Positions 1 to 10,308 of a stretch of DNA of 64,000 bases are shown in pieces. The stretch spans positions 37,784,113-37,848,112 of the forward strand of contig CM045987.1 in the NCBI GenBank assembly GCA_025175895.1, written 5' to 3'. This stretch comes from Wurfbainia villosa. Lineage: Eukaryota > Streptophyta > Magnoliopsida > Zingiberales > Zingiberaceae. Under the pieces are notes generated by a model, which ran no database searches, was not told the DNA's origin, and saw only the letters and a program-made list of their open reading frames with translations. Within the stretch, counting starts at the first letter, position 1. Each line of letters begins with the position of its first letter. The position numbers and the translations under genes were made by a program.

Positions 1-162
1 GGAGCTAACTTAGTGAATTTCTAGAACATATCTTTTTTGTTTTGATTATAAATACCACTTGATAAATCTTGTTAACATGCTAAGTATGGAACAATACCAT
101 TTTAAAATTTCATGGCACTAAGGTTTGCTTGAGGACAAGCAAAAATTTAAGTCTGGGGGAAT
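1..162 (+). other. 3' tail of a Ty3/gypsy internal region with polypurine tract
   Basis: No ORF is visible. The stretch ends with a purine-rich tract at about 148-162 (AAATTTAAGTCTGGGGGAAT), just after a 'cttgaggacaagc' phrase. From memory of plant gypsy elements of Athila/Tat type, that phrase plus a 'GGGGG' tract lies immediately before the 3' LTR. The element is cut by the window edge, so its coding part is not visible. Lineage assignment is inference. Confidence 0.55.
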
Positions 163-1490
163 TGATGTGAGCAAAACATATAGGATTTTAGAAGTAGTTT
201 TCGCTCACATCTCGTTTAGTTTTATATTTGTTTCATGAATATTCTACTTTATTTTGCATGCATTTCCTGTTTTCTGGTTTGGAGATTTGCTCTTTCTACT
301 TTTGTGTGCAGGATAGCATTCCTTGGGGAAAACAGGCGCTTTCGAAGCAAAAAGGAGGCATTGGTAGCTGGACACAGAGTGGGACACGGCCTGGGCGTGT
401 GGCTACACATGGCCGTGTCCAAGGTTCGAAAATGGCTGCCACAGCCTTACACACGGTCTGGCCGTGTGTTTTCACACAGCCGTTTGGTAGCTAGGCAACT
501 TGACGTGACTAGGGTTTTTTCTAGATTTTACGAGGATCCGGCGTGATGTCTATATAAGGAAAGCTATGCCCAACCCCTAGGGAGAGACCCGATGGTTGGG
601 ATGGCACATCGGTGCTCTAAAAAACACCGAAAACTCGCAACGGGGAGGAAGGAAGCCACTCGAGATCTAAGTTCTGCACCTCAATGCCAGAGAGGAGTGC
701 CTTAACGCATTGTAATCTATATTCTTTCCATGCTTTATCTTGTATATTTGAATTTGAAAATGCCTTGTGTTTATTTTCTTGCATTCATGGAGTAGATTCT
801 CTAATTCTAGGACTAGGGAGTAGTTTGTGTTGCGTTAGAACATGTTGGTTCAAATATCTTTTCATTCTTAAATCTATATTTGCAATTGGTGTTTGGTTTA
901 GATATATGGCTATTGTTTTGGTTTTCTAGTCACTATGCTTAGTCGATACGAGTGGTGACAGCCCTCGTATCAAAGATTTAGGGGAATTAAAGAGGAACCT
1001 AGGGGTTGGCATCATCGCAGATAATTGTGGGTAGAAGGATGTGATAGAGTAGGAAACTGCCTCATTTTCGACTGGTCGCAGGGATCGATTCGTCATCCTC
1101 GTACTGATTATCCTATCCTAAAGCTAGGGGTTGACCTGGTATGATAGAGGTAGCTTCCGATAGATGCGAAGGCTCATCGGGGGAGTGTATGATGTCCTTT
1201 CCACAAAACTATAGCTAGAAATCTAGACAAACCCAATTGACAACGTGTTCTACAACACACAAACGAAACCGAAATCCTAGAATCCATCTAAAGACTCATA
1301 GCACCCCTTCTTTTCCTTCGTGTGACACCGTACTAGAGTTAGGACCACCGATAACCCTCCTAATTGTAACCTTTAGAATCAAGTTCCGAACAATAACATC
1401 CACCGAATAGATCGGTATTCGAATCTCAATCCCTGTGAGATTGATAATCTATATTATTACTTGACGACACCTGTGCACTTGCGGGTGTTG
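163..1490 (+). repeat. Ty3/gypsy-type LTR (3' LTR of the element at the left edge)
   Basis: The sequence starts with TGATGTGAGC directly after the polypurine tract, as an LTR should. It holds a TATA box (TATATAAGG at 551-559) preceded by a GC-richer promoter-like stretch with short repeats around 'acacggcc/ggccgtgt' (about 385-480). The right boundary is unclear: the end-like text 'gacacctgtgcacttgcggg' lies near 1465-1487, and badnavirus-like coding begins by about 1545. Short ORFs in this stretch look like noise. No primer-binding site follows, so this is taken as a 3' LTR or LTR fragment. Nothing recognisable lies between 1490 and 1545. Confidence 0.55.
551..559 (+). promoter_or_regulatory. 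TATA box of the gypsy LTR
   Basis: TATATAAGG, about 390 bases into the LTR. It is the only strong TATA-like site in this LTR. Its position fits the U3/R boundary, but the start of transcription cannot be placed from sequence alone. Confidence 0.45.
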
Positions 1491-1544
1491 AGCGTGAGCA
1501 TGTGTTTTGAGTCCTCGACAATCTCCGTCGTGAGATTTGAGGTC

Positions 1545-1722
1545 GCGTTCGCGTGCAACTCCTCCCTTCCTGAAAATTTGGTGACAAAGCTACAGAACCT
1601 GACTCTTGGACTAGCAGAATGTCCAAAGGAAGCCAGAGAAAAATTATGAGTTTTCATGGACCCCTACAATATTTTGAAGGAAGAAAAACATAAGCACAAA
1701 CAGAAATGGCTTCCTGAAGTAT
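1545..1722 (+). pseudogene. Endogenous badnavirus-like ORF2 tail (broken)
   Basis: The frame reads a segment with 'KLQNLTLG' and, after one stop codon (1647-1649), 'DPYNILKEE'. I recognise this as the C-terminal end of the small badnavirus ORF2 product, a virion-associated DNA-binding protein: a leucine-rich patch followed by a basic tail. ORF1, the N-terminal part of ORF2 and the viral intergenic promoter region are missing on the left, where the gypsy LTR abuts. The next viral frame (ORF3) begins just downstream, as in badnaviruses, where ORF2 and ORF3 adjoin. Assignment is from recalled family features; a database search would confirm it. Confidence 0.55.
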
Positions 1723-2175
1723 AACTTGGCAAGAGTAGCCCACCTTACCACTTTTTGAAGACCAGGTACAAGAATACCAAAGGCATCAAAGGCGACTGTA
1801 CAACGCGCAGTAAGCTCTTAGGCGTGTGAGCAGAAGGATACTGGGCCGAAATACTCAACAAACATTGGAGTAGTAGTTGGACCCTCGATACAATTGCAAC
1901 TGTCAATGCAGGAAAAGGCATCAATTATTCCTGCGGAGGTCCTGTACCACACCAGATGAGACGACGCTCATCATCGAGTATATATGCACTGGTCTAAAGA
2001 AGAAATATTATGCGTAGGAGATCAACAACAAGATAGATGCTTCATCCAAGAAAATAGCTTCCACCATCTACAACGAAGCCGTATGCATTTCATCCACCTT
2101 GGAATCCTTCAGGTCTGAATCCAAGCACTACACAGGCAGGAAGAAGGGATGCTTGCCCTTGTCCTCTTCCGAATG
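1723..2175 (+). pseudogene. Endogenous badnavirus-like ORF3 start and movement-protein N-terminal part (broken)
   Basis: Interrupted frames contain 'FEDQVQEYQRHQRRLYNAQ' (about 1755-1812), typical of the start of the badnavirus ORF3 polyprotein. Farther on comes 'RVYMHWSKEEILCVGDQQ' (about 1975-2030), the start of the 30K-type movement protein. The frame carries several stop codons and at least one frame change. It runs to 'LVLFR' near 2175. In exogenous relatives the movement-protein core should follow directly. Here the dUTPase-containing segment follows instead, and the core lies inverted at 3051-3622. The product would be the first part of a large polyprotein cleaved by its own protease; this copy cannot make it. 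Confidence 0.6.
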
Positions 2176-3050
2176 TTACCAAAACAGTATGTTCAAGGAG
2201 CTGCTGGATTCGATCTGGCCGCTGATGAAGATTGCACGATATTTCCTCAGGAGCACAAGAAAATATCTTCTGGACTAATCCTCGAGTTCCCATGGGGCAT
2301 TTATGGGCAGATCATAGCCAGATCTCTCTCCCTTACGGATAGCCAGTTAAGCATAGAAGCAACTACAATTGATAGTCACTATCAAGGGGAGGTAAAAATC
2401 TCTGTCCGAAACCTTACCCATTCGGCTATTAATGTATATCACGGGCAGATCATTGCCTAGCTAATAACTTAGTACAACTACAACCCTGCGATGATTGAAG
2501 TACCAACAGACAAGGGAATGCCACAAAGAAGCATGAACCCAGAATAGAATGACCCGATGTGTCAGGAATGTCAATTATGCTACGACTGCCAAGATTGCAT
2601 CGGAGGGGAAGAACAATACCAACCCTCAACATCACAAACACTAGATATCTTCTCAAAATTGCTTCCAAGGGAATGGAGGCAGGAAGGGCCAATAGCAGCA
2701 CCTCAGAGACCCGAGTACACCTCTCTCAAGGATCTTGCTGATAAATACAGAAGAATGGCTATTCATGCCTTCCTGGAAGCCCCCGAGTCATCTTCCCCCT
2801 CGGAGCTGCAGAACGGTACCCATGAAGGAGATACAAGCCCAGGGGCCATTGTACTCTGGCCCATGGATTACCCCTTGCAAAACTCTGAGTCAGAGGATGA
2901 CTACTTGAGGCAAATTTAGTACCTAGCATCCCTTGCAAACAAGACAGAGATGATATGGGATGATTACCCCGACGAAGAGGAAAAATGGTGTAACCCATTC
3001 GTAGACAATGAGTAACACCAAGCCTTGGCAGTAGGAACAGAAACTAACAT
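2176..3050 (+). pseudogene. dUTPase-like domain and spacer of the endogenous badnavirus-like ORF3 (broken)
   Basis: In one frame the translation shows trimeric-dUTPase motifs in order: motif 1 'AGFDLAAD' (about 2203-2226), a motif-2-like 'IIARSLSL' (about 2310-2333), motif 3 'TTIDSHYQGEVKI' (about 2364-2402) and motif 4 'HGQIIAQLI' (about 2442-2469). Motif 4 is broken by a TAG at 2458-2460. The glycine-rich motif 5 is not seen. A cysteine-rich stretch follows (CQECQLCYDCQDC, about 2566-2604), then an acidic spacer to about 2999. dUTPases hydrolyse dUTP and keep uracil out of DNA. A few badnaviruses are known to carry one in the polyprotein. Several in-frame stops (2458, 2470, 2545, 2917) make this copy dead. 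Confidence 0.65.
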
Positions 3051-3622
3051 GGAGTAATGCATAGGTCGCCTCTCCTTCCAGTAGGACTGCTAGGGAGTGT
3101 ACCCTTAGTTCCTCTTCATCTCTTGGGACTTCTTCATCTCGGGCATTATAACAGGGGCACCCTAAGTGAGTTGCGATAATATAGTTGTCAAAAGTGTTTG
3201 ACATTCTTCCATCGATCAGGTTTCTGCTTGTGATTTCTCCGGGTTGTAGGGGGACAGTCACTTGCATTGGTTGGATCGTCCAACTCAAGCCTTGCAGCAT
3301 AGTGGTTGAATATCTCCTCCCTTGTAATGCTCTCACACTGTGACTTACAAGGTAATCCACGACTCCCTATATCTCATAGGAAAATCCCACATTAGGTGTA
3401 TTTGATAAATGACCGATAAGGCCCCTTGTGATTAGTAAGTTTGCTTCTCCATTTCTCCACTGGTCGTAACCCCTTGTGAGTATGGAGACTTGGATATTTC
3501 TGTAAAAGTCTCCAATTGTTAGCATTAAGTCAAGGATTATGTATACCATTTGGGAGCCATGCAAGAGGTCCACTTCCATTGCCACTATAATGGCTCTATC
3601 CCCTTGCCATCTGTTGTCTCGG
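3051..3622 (-). pseudogene. Inverted fragment of badnavirus-like movement-protein core
   Basis: Read on the minus strand, the frame gives 'RWQGDRAIIVAMEVDL' (about 3612-3565), then 'GSQMVYIILD', 'GEANLLITRG', 'NTPNVGF' and farther on 'SRNLIDGRMSNTFDNY' (about 3225-3180). This is the conserved core of the 30K-superfamily movement protein, which lets virus cross plasmodesmata. Two open stretches (3585-3367 and 3360-3130) are in frame or nearly so and are separated by a short lesion. The piece is inverted relative to the viral segments on both sides and out of order: it should follow 2175 directly. It is therefore a rearranged provirus piece, not a gene. Confidence 0.7.
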
Positions 3623-3864
3623 AAGAGGTTCTATCCCATATGAGGAGAGTTTTCTCATCAGAGGATCCTACACAAGGATTCGCTACCATCCAAGACGAAG
3701 CCTACAAAGATTTGTAATGATTGTCTTGCGAAAATGTGAAGGATCTGATACAATATATGAATGACTATATGTGATTAGCAGCTAAAAAAGGAAGGCTCTA
3801 CACCAGACCAGAACTATCAAAGAAGTTTTGGTTCAAAATGCTCAGAGACTTGGGCAGCAGAATA
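3623..3864 (+). pseudogene. Badnavirus-like coat-protein fragment (left half of a split domain)
   Basis: The plus-strand frame shows 'SSEDPTQGFATIQDEAYKDL' (about 3652-3711) and 'LAAKKGRLYTRPELSKKFWF' (about 3776-3835), two well-conserved stretches of the badnavirus coat protein, with stops between them. It ends at 3864, where element A starts. The rest of the coat protein resumes at 34515 after A's right end and its target-site duplicate (GAATA at 3860-3864 and 34510-34514). The duplicate ties the two halves to one original provirus. Confidence 0.7.
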
Positions 3865-5337
3865 TGTTCATGTAATTGGCCTAGGTCACGATTGACCAGA
3901 CTCGAGTAGTGTTTTGATGTTTAACATTGATGTCTGACAATATGTTGGGGAGATTGTTGGTGCAATCGACCCAGGTCATACTTGATGTTTGACGATGGTT
4001 TGACCATTGTCATGAGAAAATTCCAAGTCTTGTGTACTTGGCATGAAAAGTCCAAGCTTGAGTCTTAGCATGGAAAGTCCAACATGGGTTGGCAAGGAAA
4101 GTCCAAGCATGGTTCTTGGCAAAGGAAAGTCCAAGTATGGGTCTTGGCAAGGAAAAGTCCAAGCATGAGTCTTAGCATGGAAAGTCCATCATGGGTTGGC
4201 AAGGGAAAGTCCAAACTTGAGTCTTGGCAATTGAGAAGTGCAAGGGGAATATTGGCGGCGTAAAGTCCAAGGGTGAAGTCTTGGCAGCATAAGTCCAATG
4301 GTTGGCGACGTAAAGTCCAAGCGGAGTCTTAGCAGCGTAAGCCCAATGTGCCATAGCAGTGCAAACCACATTAGCATGACAATAGCTGATGGTAGCACTT
4401 GAAGGCTAGCGTATGGATGAACAAGTTATGGATAACTTGGAGGGATCCGATAGACGTGAGGCTGATAGAGGTGGCTAGAAGACTTAGGTCTAGGCTAAAG
4501 GTGGTCTAGCAAGTATAGGGACACCATACTTGGGGTTAAAACCTCATGTTTGAGGTGTATTAGTCGACTAGGACTATGGTTAGTCGACTGATGGGAGTTA
4601 ACTAGGGTTCAACTACGAGAAAATGGCCTATCAGTCGACTGATGCTTTGGCCACGAGCATCGTAAGATCTCCAATCGAGTGATCAGCCCGAACACTCGAC
4701 TGATTGAGCCATCAGTCGACTGATGGGCATTATCAGTCGACTGATGGTCTATCAATTGGAACTTATCTAACATGGCTCATGTCGGTGTGAGACAACGGCT
4801 ACAGAAGCAGTTGACTGATAGGTGAAAATCAGCCCGAGTTGCAGGTTTAAAAGGAGCACGAAGAGAGGATTTTTGGCAGCAGTTACTAGGGCTATTTGGT
4901 GTGATTTGCTGGTGCATTTCAAGCTCTCCAAGTGCAGCTTAAGTAACCAAACAAGCAAGCAATCAAAAGCTCTTTGTAAAGTGTTTTTCCTTCACTTGTA
5001 GTGTATTTCGTACTTGTATTAGCTTGCATTTGTTGTATTACTTTTGTAATCACTGTAAGAGATTTCTCCACCTCCGACTTATTGTCGAGATGGAGTATTT
5101 GTGATTAGTGGTGTGTGTTTGCATCACTAGGGATTTTAGAGCCCAATCCGTGGAGTAGAAACTATGCAGTTCCGAACCACATTATATCTTGGTGTTGATC
5201 TTGTGATTGTTGTTATTTGTATTCGTGTTATTATTATTTCTACTGCACTAACACGATTTGTAGAAACAAACGATCAATTTCCATCCCGACGAAAATGCGC
5301 TATTCACCTCCCTCTAGCGGTCACGAACGCTCCTACA
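3865..5337 (+). repeat. 5' LTR of element A
   Basis: It starts TGTTCATGTAATTGGCC (an altered TGTTGGTGCAATCGGCC) and ends ...TCCTACA. Its parts in order: a doubled LTR start (3865 and 3955), a minisatellite of about 30-base units with 'AAGTCCAAG' and 'CTTGGCA' (about 4020-4340), the SalI-type palindrome cluster (4559-4820), a TATA-like TTTAAAAGG (4847-4855), and an R/U5 part rich in TTGTAT. The same order is seen in the 3' LTR at 32964. It aligns well by eye with that copy but with many point differences, so the insertion is not recent. Confidence 0.8.
4559..4820 (+). promoter_or_regulatory. Palindrome cluster of the element A 5' LTR
   Basis: Perfect copies of the 14-base palindrome ATCAGTCGACTGAT lie at 4630-4643, 4711-4724 and 4732-4745. 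Degenerate copies (TAGTCGACTA at 4561, TAGTCGACTG at 4581, and one near 4808) surround them. The cluster sits just before a TATA-like box at 4847. Palindromic repeats upstream of TATA are known from Sirevirus LTRs with a different core; a regulatory role here is inference. Confidence 0.55.
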
Positions 5338-5339
5338 AT

Positions 5340-5351
5340 TGGTATCAGAGC
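5340..5351 (+). other. Primer-binding site of element A (initiator-Met tRNA)
   Basis: TGGTATCAGAGC, two bases after the LTR end. It matches the 3' end of plant initiator-Met tRNA, the usual primer for copia elements. Confidence 0.85.
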
Positions 5352-5405
5352 TTGGGGCTCTTCTACGGATTAACAACCGAGAGCAAAGACACTAGAGGGA
5401 ACAAG

Positions 5406-5708
5406 ATGGAATTTGAAGGAAAATTAGGATGGGACATCATCACACTGTCACCATACGACCAAGAGGATTTTTCGGCATGGAGGGCGAGAATGGAGACATT
5501 CTTGATGATGGACATAGAAGATTGGTTCATCATCATGGAAGGCTTTAAACCCCCTAGGGATAAGAAGGGAAATGTTCTAAAGTTGAAGAAGTGGACCCAA
5601 GAGCAACGGCTAAAGTTCAAAACTGAAGTCAAGGTATCTAGGGAAGTTATACCTAGTGAATACCTAATTAACCCAAGGAGCTCCAATAAATATTGGGTTC
5701 TATGTGTG
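5406..5708 (+). pseudogene. Truncated Gag of element A, fused to a later part of the polyprotein
   Basis: The ATG at 5406 follows the primer site by about 55 bases. The first 70-75 residues (MEFEGKLGWD..., W at the 'WRARMETFLMM' site, 'WTQEQRLKF') match the Gag starts at 61509 (element I) and 63402 (element J). After about residue 77 the text changes to 'VIPSEYLINPRSSNKYWV', like the '...KIWVPK' stretch just before protease in element H (near 58990). The frame ends at 5706-5708. The simplest reading is an internal deletion that removed most of Gag, then loss of everything downstream. Gag would form the virus-like particle; this remnant cannot. Confidence 0.65.
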
Positions 5709-6736
5709 TGATTCCATCATGCTAAGTGGGTTGGGGGTGTTAACTTGAATTGGTGGGTAGTTAACGTAACCATAGTAAAGTTAACACTTTATAGCATTTT
5801 CAAGGTTATGTGACACCTTGAAAATAAGATTGAATGTTAATCCTAAAAGATTTTAGGATGTTCCAATAAGCCTTGAGAATTGTGAAAAAATTGATTAAAC
5901 TTGGCACATTTAGACTTAGAGATATTAGTGTGCATTTTGGGGCTTTGGCACACTTTGGGAATTCATGTATCAAGAAAATTGCCTTAAGGTTTAGAAATTA
6001 CATTTATGATTAACACTCAAGCACTATATATCTTGATATCACATACTTGTCATGCTTCATGTGTCTTATCATATGTTTGCAAGGAAGGTATATTAATGGT
6101 GTATTGCATCTCACAAAATATATCATTCACCTTGATTGTGTATTTCAACACTTAGAAAGGATGAGATGCTAAGATTTAAAACTCTTGGATGTTAATGTTT
6201 GTGAAAATGAAATAAAATACTAAAATACATTAACAAATATATAAACACAGGCATAACACTAATATATTCGATTACATGCCTAAACATGTTAAAATGAATC
6301 AAACTGAGTGAAGAAATCGAAATTCACTTAATTTCAGAATTGAAAATCAGATATCAGTCGACTGATAACACTGTAGCATGACATCGCGAGATCAGTAGTC
6401 GAGTGCTTCTTCCAACACTTGACTGATTGTCCATCAGTCGACTCAAGATTCACAACAGTCGACTGATGTTAATGTTGTTCGGGACAGAAGAGCTATGATC
6501 AAGTGGCGGTCCGTGATGAGTGCTTATCACATCAATCGTTGATGACCCAAAAATAGTCATCGAAGCTTCGTGGCTCGACACGAAGCTTGATGGTCGAGTG
6601 TCGAGTCGATCATTGCGATTTGTGAACCATTGACTAGACCGCTTATCTCGATTGGTGATATGGCACATCGATCCGCATCGATTTTTATAAGAGCGACTAG
6701 GGTTCGGCTTCTTCACGCTCCTTCTCGCATGATTTT
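5709..6736 (+). other. Non-coding internal region of element A before the env-like ORF
   Basis: AT-rich DNA with stops in all frames. Its 3' half carries copies of the LTR-type palindrome (see 6353-6690) and a TATA box. It continues, across insertion K, into the untranslated lead of the env-like ORF at 30074. No LTR ends or primer site are visible, so it is not an LTR copy. Confidence 0.5.
6353..6690 (+). promoter_or_regulatory. Internal promoter-like module: palindromes plus TATA, upstream of the env-like ORF
   Basis: A perfect ATCAGTCGACTGAT lies at 6353-6366, with partial copies at about 6432-6443 and 6455-6468. TATAAGAG follows at 6686. The order (palindromes, then TATA) copies that of the LTRs, but no LTR ends flank it. 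With insertion K removed, the next ORF downstream is the env-like one, about 360 bases from the TATA box. A promoter role is inference. Confidence 0.4.
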
Positions 6737-8080
6737 TGTATCGCCCGTAAAATTTCTAGCAAATTTTATAAGAATTTTGCATGATTATAATGGGCTTTAT
6801 GTGGGCTCTTTCAAAAATAAAAGAGAATAGAGCCAAAAAGGATGCATGGCCCAGGGTTTGAACCCTGAACCTCCAAGCAGGTAACTAAACCTTAAGATGC
6901 ATGTGATAACCAAAAGCCCAGCAGGGGTGTGTTGTTAGAAGGGTAAGGGAAATGATAGATAAGGGTAGGGGAGGCAAAGGGACACCTTCACTTGAATAAA
7001 TAGGAGTAAAGAGGAGACAAGAGAACACCAATTCATCATTCTCTTCTTCCTTTCTTCTTCCTCCACCAAAAAACATCCCTCTCCCTTCTCCCATTTCTGA
7101 AACCTCAAGAAGAAAAGAGGAGGCTTTGTCTTGGCTCCAAGGGTATAGTTCTATTAGTAAACCAAGCGAAAGGATGTAAGTAATCCCCTCACCTGCAGTA
7201 CAAGTTGTTTCGATTGTTAGATTTCTTAAGATCCCCCTTGGAAGTTTCAGCCATGACTGTTGGGATGTATAGTGAAAAGTCTATCTTTTGTATGAATATC
7301 TTATTTTTGAAATAAGAATCACATGATTATTGTTTGCATATTTATGGTGATGCATATTGTCTAATACATTACATTGTAGATAACATGGTGTGTTGTGTCA
7401 CACGGGAGATCATGTTATCGGAATCCTTCTAAGGTATAAGTATAGGCTCACAATCGAGATGGCTTTGGACAAACCATTGGCATGGTTGTAGAGTGATTTG
7501 GTATTGGTTTGTCTTGACTATAGAATCACACTAGTACACTTTGTGTGTATTGAGCAGGACCGACTTAGAGGTGATTCGATTTATTGCTGAGTACATAATC
7601 GAGTCAGACCTCAGATATTATATTGTACATACTCTTAATCCCGATATAATAACGGGCACATATACATAGTATTCATTTCTTTGATTTACCAATGGGCGAG
7701 ATTTATAGATTAAATTGATAGGCTCGGTAAGTTAGGAAATGATATTATTTATATGGTGTGCCATTGATTATAGGAGGAATCCGTGTCCTATATAATAGGA
7801 TGATGATGTCCCCTTGAGGAGCTCATAAGGTTCATCATGTAAACCCTGCAGGTGGACTTGGTCAGGCATGATGAAAAGGTTGAGTGGTACTATTCATGGA
7901 GTTAGATGTTGATTAATTAATGGTCAGAAAATTAATTAATTGACGGACATTAAAGATATTAAACACGGGGAGAAAAATGTACAAATAATATATGGAGCCC
8001 ATATTAACTTATGGGGGTTGGTGAGGTAGATCAATGATAATCCTTTAGTGGATTGGATTATCATTAATGGATCGGACTTT

Positions 8081-10308
8081 TGTTGGGTTTCCGACACCGC
8101 GGCGTGTGTGTGTTCAATCATGTTTCGTAAACATGAACACAGCGGAAGCAATTAAAATAATAAATCTATATTTATTACAACACACACAACACACGCATGC
8201 ATATTACAACAAGTGTAGACATAACCGTAAATTAAAATTTGCAATAAAAGGAAATTAAACTACGTTATACCTTTCGTATGACGTGTAGCGGGAACGGCAT
8301 CAACCGTAACGATCCTCGTAAGAATCGTCTCTATCCGTATCCACGCCGAGCTCCTCGGGATGACTTCGCCAAGCCACGAGCTTCGTCTTCGTACGGGTTA
8401 CTAGCCTCGTGTTGAAGACGACGTGATCGAGAGATGATCACGATCCGAATCCAAATTCGGACCTAAAAATAAGTCCTCAAGACTCGCTTCTCCGGAGAGG
8501 TATTCGTCAACCGATTGACGAATCCTTCGTCCTCCACCTCAGAGGATTACCGGAGATCAAATCCCCGGTATGTTAGCCGCTGTCGGAGCACTAACCGTCA
8601 TCCAAACGATGCTCCGACGAGAGGAGAAGAAGCTGTCCAGAAAACTGGACAACTTGGTGGAGGAGTAGGCGCCGGCCAAAACAAGGAGAGAAAAAGCTCA
8701 CCTTGATGCCGAACCTATAGGAGATCACCGGAGGGTCGCCGGAGGTTCACCGGCTGGAGCTTGGACGCCGGCAAGGGTCTTGGACGGCGGCACAAAGCTG
8801 GGCGGCGGCAGCTTTAGGGTTGGCGCCGATTAACTCCTCCAAGGAGTGGGCGGCAACTCAAGGGGGGGCTAGGGTTTGGATTAGTTAGGGTTTAACAATC
8901 CCTTAAGCCCACTTTTATAGAGAACTAATTCTCTTAATGGTTAATGGATCATATCCATAAAGCCCGTTAACCCGCTCCATTAAGATAAGTTAAAATAAAC
9001 CAAACCATGATGGTTTATTTTAAGTTAAAACGAACCGAACCAACTTTTGGTTCATTCGTTTAAAATAAACCAAACCCTTTGGTTTATTCTTATCCATTGG
9101 ATTAGAACCAAACCATTTTGGTCCATCCATTACGTCTTCATAAGACGCAGCCCATCCACGCTTCCATTGCGACTGAAACGATTTCATGCTCGCTTTATGT
9201 TTGGTCCAACCAAACCTAGTTTCTCTCGGTCTGAGAATCCAATTCTCAAGCTCGTTTTAAATCCTTTGGATTACACTCGTTGTGCGTGTGACCAAATAGG
9301 TTCTCGGTTTATGTTGGCCGTCTATAATTAACCATTAATTATAGAACGATCATGAGTGGCACCTAGTAGTACATCATGATCCCCAATTAACCGAAAAGAT
9401 CAACGGTTGATCCAGAACTATTTCTGAAACCCTTCAGTAGCTCGAATGAATCGTGCCCCATTCCCTTCACTCATCTTATACCCACTTGGTTCAGAACATG
9501 GTCTATTGTGTCAGTCCCCACTAGGCTGACTACGTCACACCTAGCCCAAGTATCGTTTCTTCGTCCTACGGATTCTAGTTACTCCACATGTATCGAAGAG
9601 TATCTTACTCTAAACATGTAATGCTTTGGCCAAAGACTTTAGTAACAATCCGACGAGAGGCCATGGGTATACATCTCCTCGCAAGGAGTGGTGAATCCTT
9701 TATAGGCTATTCAAACACCTTCGATCACTTTGACTTATACCCAATCATCCCGGGTCCACATCTCCTTAGAGATGTTTGCTTAAGATGTCAAAGCATAAGT
9801 CTCCATGATCAAGATGACTTGAATACCGCAAGTCAAAGGAACATCGCACTTAAGCCACAGTAAGAACTTCATTGACATATCTATATATGCAGAGAACCAT
9901 ATGAAGTCTTACAGCTGGTCACTCCAATGAACTAGTTACCATAACTAGCATCCACGATTAACTCCGGACATCACTATGTCTCCAGCCAGTGAGAATCAGC
10001 TGCTTGGATACACCAAGGAGTATACCTCGTGCTAGTCTCAACAGAATTGATGGTGTCAAGATCCATCAATTCATCGACTAGGGATAATTCTGATACATCA
10101 CAATTACACATGTAGAGATACTCACTAGTTGTGATCCAATCACAAATTCTCTCATGCTGTGAATCGTATCGTGGACATTCAGTAAATGAGTTTAAGATCC
10201 AATCAAATACATTAAACATGTATACTCAAATAGTGAATCTTCATTTATCATATAAATGGTTCATACATAAGGCGATTGCCTTAGGACATCTCTCATATAT
10301 TACTAACA
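8081..10308 (-). repeat. 3' LTR of element B
   Basis: About 2.23 kb, nearly the same as 24390-26608. ORFs within it (for example around 9047-9331 and 9588-9863) recur in the other LTR and look non-coding. The adjoining internal bases (10309 onward, minus-strand reading ...AAGTGGGAGTC) give a short polypurine tract just before the LTR. The LTR shares a central block ('gtgtgacc...taggttct...agtggcacctag...acatcat') with those of C, E, F and G. Confidence 0.85.

Noticed and set aside
228..546. Two overlapping ORFs of 88 and 103 codons near the left edge
   Set aside because: They lie in the gypsy LTR, overlap in different frames and have no recognisable domain.
6840..6900. Possible tRNA-like text around 'gggtttgaaccctgaacc'
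   Set aside because: It resembles a T-arm, but no matching acceptor, D or anticodon arms could be found around it.
9047..9331. 94-codon ORF that recurs at 25351-25635
   Set aside because: The match is due to the two LTR copies of element B, not to a gene family.
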